Shown in pieces: positions 54,948 to 64,000 of a stretch of 64,000 nucleotides of DNA. The notes beneath the pieces are model-generated. The model saw only the letters and a program-made list of their open reading frames with translations, did no database searches and was not told the origin of the DNA. A program made the translations under genes and the position numbers. Source of the stretch: an uncultured Helicobacteraceae bacterium (lineage in GTDB: Bacteria; Campylobacterota; Campylobacteria; Campylobacterales; Helicobacteraceae); contig CAMWQM010000005.1 of the NCBI GenBank assembly GCA_947176375.1, positions 1 to 64,000 of the forward strand, in the 5' to 3' direction. Numbering within the stretch: the stretch's first letter is position 1; every line of letters starts with the position of its first letter.

Positions 54948-57212
54948 TTAGAATCTAGTTCCCATAGTGAATTCAAATCTTGATACATCATCATAAGGTC
55001 GCGGATTTATTGCCCAAGGGATTACAAATACTAGCGGACCAATTGGGCTAACCCACTCTAGCGCGAGTCCAGCAGACATTCTAGGAAACTCATTAAATGT
55101 CTTTGCACCAACCATACCAAAGTCAAAAAATGCAGCAACTCGCATATTTATCGCCTCAACCAAGCCATAGCTAATCTCAACAGAGTTAGTAAACATATAA
55201 TTCCCGCCAACTCTTATAAGCCCCGTTGGGTCTCTAGGAGAGATAGAATAAGTCCTATATCCTCTCACACTACCAATACCACCCATATAAAAAGTATCTG
55301 TGATAGGCACACCTTTTTGTAATCCATCTTTATCACTGCCAATACCAAAAATAGAACCAATCTGTGCCTTATAACGTAATATTAAATCAAAATCAATAAC
55401 ATTTTTTAGATAATAATAAAGCCCTGTTTTTGCAAATAATTTTATATATTTTGCATCTCCGCCAAGTCCTGCAAACTCCGCACTAGCTTGAAGCGTAACT
55501 CCATTTTTAGGGAAATAGTAATCATCTGTATTATCAAAGTAGATTCCAGGCGTTAAATAGCTCTTCAAGATTCCCTTTGGATAATAATATTTATATAAAC
55601 CAGAGGTTATAGGATCATTATTGTAATAATCCACATCTATTTTTGTATTTGTCAAACCATAAGTTAGATTTATACTTAATTCATCTGTGAGATTCCGCCC
55701 TACACTTATATTAAAGCCTATAGAATCCTCATAATAATCATAGTTTGCAAAATAACTTTTAAATATATTGATAGAGCCGCTATACTCAGAATCTAAGATT
55801 CTAGGATTTGTAAGCCCTATATTATACATTTGGGTATATTTACTCCAATTTATATACAACTGCACTCCAACACCTGTGCCAAAGAGATTTCGCTCTTTAA
55901 CAGAGCCATTTATCATAAACTTATCATAGCTTCCATAGCCAATCCCCGCCATAATCTCGCCTGTATTACCCTCACTCACTTCAACAAGCAGATTCATAGA
56001 ATCTTCACTCGTTCTAATCTCACTAATATTTACTTTATCGAAGAATCCACTTCTACGCAGGGCATTCTCACTTTTTCTAACTTTTGTTACGCTGTAAATA
56101 TCGCCAGGAGCAATTATAATCTCGCGTCTAACTATCCTATCACTACTATTTGTATTACCTGTGATTATCACATCGCCTATACTTACTTTTTTGCCAATAT
56201 CTATAATATAATTTACACCTACTAGCTTTTCATCTGTATTTTTATCTAAATCTGGGGCAATTCTAACAAAGGCATAGCCCTTATCCATAATATAAGATTT
56301 TAGATTCTCCATATCCTGCCTAATTGTTTGGATATTAAAAAATTCATCACTCTTTAGCTTTATCATATCTCTCAATTCATCAATATCAAATATGCCCTCT
56401 ATATCATCATTTAAGATAATGTCAATGCCACTAACCTTATACCTCTCACCCTCAATCACCTTATACATCAAAATCGCATCATAATTTGTAAAATCTGCAC
56501 TCAAAAGTGGAGTGGAGACATTTGCATCAAGATAGCCTTTCTGCATATAAACATCTTGGATTCGTAAATTATCATATTCTAATTCTTTTGCTTTTAGCTC
56601 ACCACTAGACCACCACGGAAGCCATCCTAACCAACTATGCCTTTCTCTATTTGCACTAAAAGATTCTAATTCACTTTTATCTAGTGTGGCACCCTCATAG
56701 TAGGATTTTCTAATGATAATATTCTCACCTTTATTTACATTAAAAATAATATTTATAGAATCTTCAATTCTTACATTACTAACCTCAACTACAGAGCCAT
56801 ACAAGCCCTTTTCCTCCAACGCATTAATTATTACTTCTTTTGCATAATTTTCTTTGTAAATATCATAAATATCGCCTTTTTTAAGATTAATCAGCCTTGT
56901 GATTTCCTCTGTCTCGCTTTCATTTCCATAGCCTTTAACTTCTATATTACTAATGCTGGGCTTTTCTTTAAAATGAAAAGTTAAAATTCCATTCTCAAAA
57001 CTAGCATAAACATCATCAAAATAATCCTGCCTATAAAATGCGATAATTGCCTCATTTAGCTTTTTATCATCTAAATTATCGCCAACTTTAATATTAGCAA
57101 TCTCATTTGCTATTAAATCTGACATTCTAATTAAACCATCATATTTAATCGATTTGATCTCTAATGCCTGTGAGAGCGAAAAAAATATAAATATTAATAA
57201 AAAAATTCTCAT
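54948..57212 (-). CDS. bamA: Outer membrane assembly factor BamA
   Basis: POTRA repeats and Omp85 barrel (MGGIGSVRGYR; SAGLALEWVSPIGPLVFVIPWAIN...FEFTMGTRF). Confidence 0.96.
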   Translation of the reverse strand: MRIFLLIFIFFSLSQALEIKSIKYDGLIRMSDLIANEIANIKVGDNLDDKKLNEAIIAFYRQDYFDDVYASFENGILTFHFKEKPSISNIEVKGYGNESETEEITRLINLKKGDIYDIYKENYAKEVIINALEEKGLYGSVVEVSNVRIEDSINIIFNVNKGENIIIRKSYYEGATLDKSELESFSANRERHSWLGWLPWWSSGELKAKELEYDNLRIQDVYMQKGYLDANVSTPLLSADFTNYDAILMYKVIEGERYKVSGIDIILNDDIEGIFDIDELRDMIKLKSDEFFNIQTIRQDMENLKSYIMDKGYAFVRIAPDLDKNTDEKLVGVNYIIDIGKKVSIGDVIITGNTNSSDRIVRREIIIAPGDIYSVTKVRKSENALRRSGFFDKVNISEIRTSEDSMNLLVEVSEGNTGEIMAGIGYGSYDKFMINGSVKERNLFGTGVGVQLYINWSKYTQMYNIGLTNPRILDSEYSGSINIFKSYFANYDYYEDSIGFNISVGRNLTDELSINLTYGLTNTKIDVDYYNNDPITSGLYKYYYPKGILKSYLTPGIYFDNTDDYYFPKNGVTLQASAEFAGLGGDAKYIKLFAKTGLYYYLKNVIDFDLILRYKAQIGSIFGIGSDKDGLQKGVPITDTFYMGGIGSVRGYRTYSISPRDPTGLIRVGGNYMFTNSVEISYGLVEAINMRVAAFFDFGMVGAKTFNEFPRMSAGLALEWVSPIGPLVFVIPWAINPRPYDDVSRFEFTMGTRF

Positions 57213-57324
57213 ACTAAAAATATGCCTTAAAGTCCTAAAAAATAAATTTGTATTATACTTTAAATATATTAGATTATAATTTTATCCTTTAAATTTTAGA
57301 AAAATATGCAAGGATTACATAGCA

Positions 57325-58167
57325 ATGAATGAAGGAAAAATTAGAGTAGGAATAGTTGGGCTAGGGCTTATGGGTGGCTCACTTGGATTAGCACTCAAAG
57401 AAAGCGGAATTTGCTCTGCGATAATTGGCGATGATTTAAATCAAGTCCATAGACGACAGGCTCTAGCACTCGGGCTTGTAGATGAATGTTTAGATATGAA
57501 TGGGATCTTAGAGTGTGATGTTATTTTCCTCTGTACACCTGTAAATGCAATTGTTGAAATAATTAAAAATATTAAATCCTTAAAGCCAAATCAAATGGTA
57601 ATAGACTTTGGCGGAGTGAAAAGTGAGATAATAAAAGCAATTCCAAAAAAATTAAGAAAGAATTTTTTGAGTTTACACCCTATGTGTGGGACGGAGAATT
57701 TCGGCCCAAAAGCGGCTTTTAGGGATTTGTATAAAAATCAAATTATGATTTTTGTTGATATTAATGATAGCGGAAAGACACAGGTAGAACTTGCAAGGGA
57801 AATTTGTATAAAACTTGGAATGAATATCGTAAAAATGGATAGCAAGAGCCACGATACGCACACAGCATTTATCAGTCATATGCCGCATATCTTAAGCTAT
57901 GCCTTGGCAAATAGCGTGCTAGAGCAGGAAAATCCACAAGATATTGTAGCAATCGCTGGTGGTGGCTTCAAATCAATGAGTAGAATCTCAAAAAGTAGTG
58001 GGACAATGTGGTCAGCAATCGCAAAACAAAATAAAAATGAAATACTAAAAGCAATAAAAGCATTTCAAAAAGAGCTAGAAATTGCGACAAAACTAATACA
58101 AAAAGATGATTTTAGCAGCCTAAAAGAATGGATGGATAGCGCAAATAGATTGCGAGAGATTATATAA
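57325..58167 (+). CDS. tyrA: Prephenate dehydrogenase
   Basis: VGIVGLGLMGGSLGLALKES; LHPMCGTENFGPKAA; DTHTAFISHMPHILSYAL. Confidence 0.94.
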   Translation: MNEGKIRVGIVGLGLMGGSLGLALKESGICSAIIGDDLNQVHRRQALALGLVDECLDMNGILECDVIFLCTPVNAIVEIIKNIKSLKPNQMVIDFGGVKSEIIKAIPKKLRKNFLSLHPMCGTENFGPKAAFRDLYKNQIMIFVDINDSGKTQVELAREICIKLGMNIVKMDSKSHDTHTAFISHMPHILSYALANSVLEQENPQDIVAIAGGGFKSMSRISKSSGTMWSAIAKQNKNEILKAIKAFQKELEIATKLIQKDDFSSLKEWMDSANRLREII

Positions 58168-58568
58168 AACAAAAGATTGTTTTAAAGATTATCTTGCTTG
58201 TTTATCATACTTTTTTAAATTAGAACCTTATCTTTGTTTTAAACTAAAATGGAGACTTTATTAAATAAAATTTATAACTTAATTAATAAAGTAGATTGAT
58301 TATTTTCAAAAGCTTAAATCAGCCAATAGTGCCTATTAAAACAAATCTGTCAAAGCAAAAACAAGCCAAAAATTTATTTAATTTTAGATTTGACTTGTTT
58401 TGCAATTTTAGGAAAATAGATTCCAAATATAAAAATTTAGATTCTTAATATTTTTTAACATTGAAAATAAAAAAAATCTCAAAATAATGCAGAATTTAGC
58501 TTAATCTTAAAAGTAATAGCTTTTAGATTCTAAATTAGTTATAGATTTTTACTATCTTTTGTAATCAT

Positions 58569-58650
58569 CTCCCCCAAATCTCTAAAACTTTTATAAAGAA
58601 CAATAAAGAAATATTTGTGTGATAAAATGCGAACAAAGCCACTAGCAAAT
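58569..58650 (-). repeat. Dispersed hairpin repeat, copy D (diverged)
   Basis: Reverse complement TTTGCTAGTGGCTTTGTTCGCATTTTATCACACAAATATTTCTTTATTGTTCTTTATAAAAGTTTTAGAGATTTGGGGGAG. Confidence 0.65.
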
Positions 58651-58898
58651 ATAGTTTTTTGTCTTGTTAATAAAGATTCTAGGGAATGTTTAGAGAAAAC
58701 CATATAAAACAAAATAAAGAAATTTAAAATCTCCAAGCTAGTCTAAAATAAAAATAGAATCTTATTTCAATATAAACAATAATTCAGCCTAATAACTCTT
58801 GAGATTCTTTTTAAAATATATTATTTAGAATCCTCTGTATAAAACAAATCTAATCTATTAGAATCTCTAAAAACTACTTCTAAATGCTATTTTTATTC

Positions 58899-60170
58899 TT
58901 AAAAAATAATATTTATAGCTTTAATTCTATCAAGCAAAGAACTGCTAGAATTATCTATATCAATCCTACTTAATTTTGGATTTAGCGTTGTTATTGACAC
59001 TCTGCTTAAAATTTCAATCCCATCACTAGAGCCAACTCCCCACACAGCGTGCATTACAATCGGCTCATTTTCCACCACGCCAAGATATAGCATTATATGC
59101 CCTTTTAGCCAAATGATTGTCCTAAAGGGAATGGCATATTCTTTGATAAATTGAATTTTATCTTCATTATCCTGCGGAAGTGCCATATATTTACTATTTT
59201 TACGAATTTTGCCAAAATCAGCTTGTGCTAGAGAATTCCTAGGAAGCCAGATTCCAATATTAGCAAAAATATCTCTAATAAAGCTAGAGCAATCCCTAAG
59301 CTCATACATTCCGCCCCAGCCATAGTTTTGCACCCCTATTTTATCAGCCACATTTGCAATAGATTTTTGATTAGGAGGTAGCGGAAAAGTGCTAAATTTA
59401 TCTTTAGGGATTTTTATTTTAATCCTCTTTGCATAGCCCCTCAAATCCCTTTGATAAATGTAGATAGAATCTCCTTTGCCCTCAAGTAGCATTCCAATCC
59501 TTGCATTTTGCACAAATAAATTATTATGATAAAGAGGGATTCTATCTTCTAATGGGAGCAGAAAATCCCTATTTTTTCTAATTATTTTTGCTATTTTTTT
59601 ATCTACAAATGCCACTTCATCACTTTTAACCCAGCCAGAGACAAAGGAGCTTTGAATTAAAAGCCATTCTTTTGAAGTATCTCTATGAAGAACAATAATA
59701 GGCGTAAATGCAAAAATTAGCGAATTTTGCCATCTATCAAATGGATAGCCATCAATTTTAGAATATCTAGGCTTAATAGTTGGCAAGGTGCGAACATTTG
59801 CGGTCTTTACCATAATAGCTTTTTGCCGCATACTAGGATAGTTTTCCAAATCCATAGTTTTTGCAATATTTTCAAAAAAGTCTTTTTCTATCTTGCGTTT
59901 AGATTCATCATACCCATCTTTTTCCTTCAGCCCCCAAAACATTATATCACTAGGCGATGGCATAAAATCCTTATCCCAAATGCTAAAATATTGATCTAAA
60001 TACTCACTTTTTAGCTCCTTTAATATAGTCTTATCAATTTTACTATCAAATTCGCTAACATAATCACCTGCATTTTGAGAAAGATTTGTTTGAATATTTG
60101 GATTTGTTAAATCCTCCTTAATTGCACAACCACTAAAGATTAAAATACAAAAAATAATAATTTTATACAA
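58899..60170 (-). CDS. Lipoprotein with SH3-like and NlpC/P60-type hydrolase domains
   Basis: Lipobox IFSGCAIKED; YGWGGMYELRDCSSFIRDIFANIGIWLPRNSLAQ; ...IWLKGHIMLYLGVVENEPIVMHAVWG. Confidence 0.87.
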   Translation of the reverse strand: MYKIIIFCILIFSGCAIKEDLTNPNIQTNLSQNAGDYVSEFDSKIDKTILKELKSEYLDQYFSIWDKDFMPSPSDIMFWGLKEKDGYDESKRKIEKDFFENIAKTMDLENYPSMRQKAIMVKTANVRTLPTIKPRYSKIDGYPFDRWQNSLIFAFTPIIVLHRDTSKEWLLIQSSFVSGWVKSDEVAFVDKKIAKIIRKNRDFLLPLEDRIPLYHNNLFVQNARIGMLLEGKGDSIYIYQRDLRGYAKRIKIKIPKDKFSTFPLPPNQKSIANVADKIGVQNYGWGGMYELRDCSSFIRDIFANIGIWLPRNSLAQADFGKIRKNSKYMALPQDNEDKIQFIKEYAIPFRTIIWLKGHIMLYLGVVENEPIVMHAVWGVGSSDGIEILSRVSITTLNPKLSRIDIDNSSSSLLDRIKAINIIF

Positions 60171-60240
60171 GATTTTTTCCTTAAATTTTTAATTTTTTTG
60201 ATATATTTTCAATTCCAAACTTTTTAGAAGTGGTATTATA

Positions 60241-61332
60241 ATGAATTTTTTTATAATTGCATTATGTGTATTTATATTATTTCATATTGTTGGATATTAT
60301 GGCTTAATAAGGCATATCTCACAAAAGCCAAAGGTTAAGTTTCTTAGTGGAATCTTAACACTACTTAACTGCCTTCTTGTTGTGTGTTTTGTAGCCATTT
60401 TGATAGTCTTAAGAGTAGATTTTCCTAGATTTGTCATTTTAATTTTATCATTATTTATTTTATCGGCTGTGCTTTTCTTTGGCTTTGGGGTGATAAATGC
60501 AATTTTATTGCTAATTTTTAGAAAATCAAAGGAAAAAAGAATCTTAATTTCTAGGATTATGCTTATAATAACTAGCATTTGCTTTGTTTTTTCTATCTTT
60601 AATGCCGCTATAATGCCACAACTCACCACACAAGAGATTTTAATCCCTAACCTAAAGCAAGAAATGACAATTCTAATGATTTCAGATCTGCACCTCTCAA
60701 AATTTATAAGCAAGGAAAAAGTTAGCAAAATTATAGATTTAGCAAATTCCACAAATCCGGATATAATTGTGCTTGTGGGCGATATAATCGATGCAAAAGA
60801 AAGTGAGATAAGAGAATTTTTGCCATATTTAGAAAAATTGAGGGCAAAAAATGGAGTGTATTTTACACTCGGCAACCACGAATTTATTTTCAATGTTGAT
60901 AAAAGTCTGGAGTTAATACAATCTCTTCCAAATGTGGAAATTTTACTTAATTCTAGCGTTGTAATTGATGATAATATTAATTTAATTGGTATTAGCGATT
61001 TAAGTGGGAGAAGGAGAGGATATTTAGAGCCAGATATTGACCTTGCGATGAGTAAGATAAATAAGAATTTGCCTAGTATTGTTTTATCGCACCAACCAAA
61101 TATGATTTATGAAATGCCAAATAATATAGATTTGATGTTAAGCGGGCATACGCACGGCGGACAAATATTCCCATTTAGTATTGCTGTTTATTTTGCAAAT
61201 CCATTTCTCTATGGGCTAAAAAGCATAGATAATAAACGGCTCTACATCTCGCAGGGTGCAAGTCTTGCTGTTACTTTTGGCAGACTTGGCTCTAGGGCTG
61301 AAATAAATCTAATAACGCTAAAAATGATATAA
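60241..61332 (+). CDS. Membrane-anchored metallophosphoesterase (YaeI-like)
   Basis: MISDLHLSKF; VLVGDIIDA; FTLGNHEF; LSGHTHGGQIFPF. Confidence 0.94.
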   Translation: MNFFIIALCVFILFHIVGYYGLIRHISQKPKVKFLSGILTLLNCLLVVCFVAILIVLRVDFPRFVILILSLFILSAVLFFGFGVINAILLLIFRKSKEKRILISRIMLIITSICFVFSIFNAAIMPQLTTQEILIPNLKQEMTILMISDLHLSKFISKEKVSKIIDLANSTNPDIIVLVGDIIDAKESEIREFLPYLEKLRAKNGVYFTLGNHEFIFNVDKSLELIQSLPNVEILLNSSVVIDDNINLIGISDLSGRRRGYLEPDIDLAMSKINKNLPSIVLSHQPNMIYEMPNNIDLMLSGHTHGGQIFPFSIAVYFANPFLYGLKSIDNKRLYISQGASLAVTFGRLGSRAEINLITLKMI

Positions 61333-61360
61333 TTTCAAATTTAATTTTTAAGGAGAAGCA

Positions 61361-62134
61361 ATGAAAAAGATAAATTTTTTACTATTTAGTGGAATCTTAA
61401 TTATAAGCCTTGCTAATGCAAAAGATGAAAGCAGAATGCAAGAATCTCAAAATAATGGAATTAATATCTCAAAGTCTTTTGAAGTGCGAGACAAACTAAA
61501 ACCTAGCTTTTTATTCTCTACGATTAGGATTGAAAGCTCATCAAAACTTCGCAATATAGGCGAACTAAAAGATGAGACTAGAGCAAATATCACAACCACT
61601 TTAAATAACATAATTCAAGAGAGCAAAAAGTATGAGATTTGCAAAGGTGGGAGTTATTCAATTGATCCAATAATAAGCCACAAAGACGATAAAAGAAGAA
61701 CTATCGGGCAGGAAGTAAGGTTCAATATGGATTGCAAATTTAGTGAAAATGAAGATTTAGCCACATATAACGAGCTTTTAAAAAGCATAAATCAAATAAT
61801 TGCAAAAAATAATCTACTAGCTTTGCCACAGCCACAAGTGAGTTCACAAATCACACAAGATGAAATTTCTGCTAAAAAAGAAAATATGTTTTTAGACTTT
61901 TTAAATAAGACAAAAGAGATTGAATCTAGTTACTCTAGCGGACTAAAACTTACTTGCAAAATTAATAAAATTTATGGTAGAGATGATTATATGCAAGGTT
62001 CTATGCCAAGAGTAGCGATGGCAAAAGGAATGTTAAATACTACGATGGAGTCAGATTCCACACATACAAAAGCTCCTATCATAGATGATGTCGATATTGC
62101 AATCAATGTCTATGTGGAGATGAATTGTAAATAA
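61361..62134 (+). CDS. Exported SIMPL (DUF541)-like protein
   Basis: Signal peptide; general resemblance to SIMPL periplasmic proteins; weak call. Confidence 0.5.
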   Translation: MKKINFLLFSGILIISLANAKDESRMQESQNNGINISKSFEVRDKLKPSFLFSTIRIESSSKLRNIGELKDETRANITTTLNNIIQESKKYEICKGGSYSIDPIISHKDDKRRTIGQEVRFNMDCKFSENEDLATYNELLKSINQIIAKNNLLALPQPQVSSQITQDEISAKKENMFLDFLNKTKEIESSYSSGLKLTCKINKIYGRDDYMQGSMPRVAMAKGMLNTTMESDSTHTKAPIIDDVDIAINVYVEMNCK

Positions 62135-62257
62135 TAAAATTAGAATCTAGGCTTTATTTTTAAGCAATGGGTTGTAATGTAGAGGCTAAAAGAAAGTATA
62201 TTAAAAGAATTGTAAATCAAATCTTTGTAGTAACTTAAAACCTTAAACATCCCACAG

Positions 62258-62330
62258 CTTTCCTAAATCTTTTTACAAAAAAGACAATAAGGAATTTGTG
62301 TGGTGAAATTTTATAAGCCAATAGTAAACA
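62258..62330 (-). repeat. Dispersed hairpin repeat, copy C
   Basis: Reverse complement TTTACTATTGGCTTATAAAATTTCACCACACAAATTCCTTATTGTCTTTTTTGTAAAAAGATTTAGGAAAG. Confidence 0.82.
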
Positions 62331-62677
62331 TTAGGTTTTTGTATATTTAAAAGGTTTAAAAGAGAGTATAGTGCAAAATGGGAGAAGCAAAAGAAAAAAG
62401 ATTCCATTTAAATTTTTAAAATTAAGATTTAGATTCTACTTTAAAAATTGATTTAGCTCCACAAAATGGATTATTTTAAGCTTTGCTGTAAGCTAGAATC
62501 CATTTTTAGTTTCTAATAATATTCTTTGCCTAGCTTTAGATTTATTAGAAAAAGATTTTTAAAATAAAAATATGGAATCTAAAAAATTGAAATTCTAATC
62601 CCATAAATAATTTAAAAAATAATAAAACTTTAAAAACTAAGATTAAATTTTTGTAAAATTTAATCTCAAAAAATAAA

Positions 62678-63797
62678 CTAGTCTAATACTTCGCAATATA
62701 GTGCTGTTTCTACGGATACATGTGAATAGTTATCAAAAGGTTTAATTATTTGAAATGTATATCCTAGATTCCAAGATTCTATTAATGGTTTAATATCAAA
62801 GAAATCACTTGCTTGATGATATATACTAATAATCATGGCTGGTTTTTGCTTCTCAATTGTCGTCTTAGCACCCTTTAAAAATTCCATTTCAAAGCCCTCA
62901 ATATCAACCTTTATAAGTCCAACTTCGATATTATGCTTTTCTACGAAGCTATCAAGTGTGATAATTTCTATTTCTTCATATTTATCACTGCTATTATAAA
63001 TCACACTTGACGCAGCACCTTGCAAACTAATTTTCATTGTAGTTTGACTTGAACCCAAGCCTTTATTTATAGGAATAATCCTCTTGGAATCATTTAATTT
63101 TAAACTTTTAAGCATTAAGTCAAAATTACTTTTTGTCGCCTCAAAACTATAAATATTTTTCTCTGTGTATTTTTCAAAAATAAGTGCACTATCTCCAACA
63201 AATCCCCCAACATCTATAACATCTTTCTGTTTTATTTTATGGAATGTTTTAAATGCATTTAAATGATGTTTATGCCAAAATACGCTTACTTCAAAATGAT
63301 TTATTGGTAAAAAATATCCATCATAAAAATATATATCATCACTAATTTCATAAATATTTGCATAAAATTCATTTTTTAACCTCTCCAATTCTAATATTTC
63401 TTCTGTATTTAGATTATCGCAAAAATCTGTTTTATGAATATAGCTACGACGTAAACGAGAGATAATCCTATAGACACATTCAATACTTTTCTTATCTAAA
63501 TTTCTACATAATTTTTTTAATTTATCTAAAAATTCTTTATCTTCTACAGTGGCTTTTGCAATTGATTGTGCCATCAAGCCATATGTGTATAGTCTGTGGA
63601 AATTACTCGGTTTTATATGAAGTTTTGTTTTTTTTAAAATACGCCATCCAAAAATTTTATACCTATTGCAAATAGATTCTACCCCCCCCCTCATTTATTT
63701 TTAATTCATTGATGTCTTTAGTAGATTCAAGTATTTTTATTCCAAATAAAGATAATAACTTTCCATTTGGTGTTCTTTCAAATCGTAAAAATTTCAT
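62678..63797 (-). CDS. FkbM-family methyltransferase, frame interrupted at a G9 tract (phase-variable)
   Basis: VIDVGGFVGDSALIFEKYTEKNIYSFEATKSN...LIKVDIEGFEMEFLKGAKTTI; upstream ATG (63797) frame MKFLRFERTPNGKLLSLFGIKILESTKDINELKINEG joins the body only if the tract is 8 or 11 G. Confidence 0.85.
63682..63690. repeat. Homopolymer tract C9 (+) / G9 (-)
   Basis: gattctaCCCCCCCCCtcattt, inside FkbM reading frame. Confidence 0.97.
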
Positions 63798-63919
63798 ATT
63801 TTCTCCTTATTAATAAAACCATATTATAACTTTATTTTTTATAATCGGTTAAGATTCCAACTTTTAAAGCTATTTATATTAAAATTTTAAAGATAAAAAT
63901 CTTTAATCGTTAGATCTAT

Positions 63920-64000
63920 TTATCCTAGCTCATCAATTAGGAATTTTGCAGTATAGCTTTTGCTTTTAGAGGCATTTTTGGCTATTTCCTCTGGGCTTCC
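63920..64000 (-). CDS. uvrA: Excinuclease ABC subunit A, C-terminal end (truncated by window edge)
   Basis: Minus-strand GSPEEIAKNASKSKSYTAKFLIDELG*, typical UvrA C-terminus. Confidence 0.8.
   Translation of the reverse strand, partial: GSPEEIAKNASKSKSYTAKFLIDELG

Noticed and set aside
58539-58736. 65-aa minus-strand ORF
   Set aside because: Coincides with the dispersed repeat copy D; the coding appearance is explained by the repeat.

Overview
AT-rich chromosomal window from a Campylobacterota member, most likely an enterohepatic-type Helicobacter (judged from gene content and synteny, not from a database search). From start to end it contains: the S10/spc ribosomal protein operon on the minus strand (partial rplO to rpsJ, 1-8421); RluA-family and RdgB genes; an MFS transporter; a pair of SMR transporters; tonB/exbD/exbB; an flhB-like gene, ribE and tatD; galE and a WecA/MraY-like gene; slt, yggT and gltX; an apparent operon of response regulator, histidine kinase and a FIST-PAS-PAS-HD-GYP protein; an agmatine deiminase-like gene and tsaD; mltD-like and rlpA; hisB-kdsC-lptC-lptA-engB; mrdA (PBP2) and pseB; uppS and hisZ-like; DUF485/ActP; a tRNA-Arg; pdxA, pdxJ, recG, an M16 peptidase, mqnC, bamA and tyrA; and, at the right edge, an FkbM methyltransferase gene broken at a G9 tract plus the 3' end of uvrA. 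I saw no recognisable prophage, IS element, CRISPR array or classical defence island. The most unusual signals are not ordinary genes: (1) a very abundant near-palindrome TTTAGAWTCTAAA (a GANTC core) in intergenic DNA that also appears as in-frame DS/ES-rich insertions in housekeeping proteins (EngB, GNAT, GltX, TonB); (2) a dispersed hairpin repeat of about 70-90 bp, with four copies, all between convergent genes, and one ending in an A9G9 tract; (3) a FIST/PAS/HD-GYP protein overlapping a two-component system; (4) a phase-variable FkbM gene; (5) a structured leader before hisZ; and (6) a pdxA gene whose only plausible full-length start is CTG.
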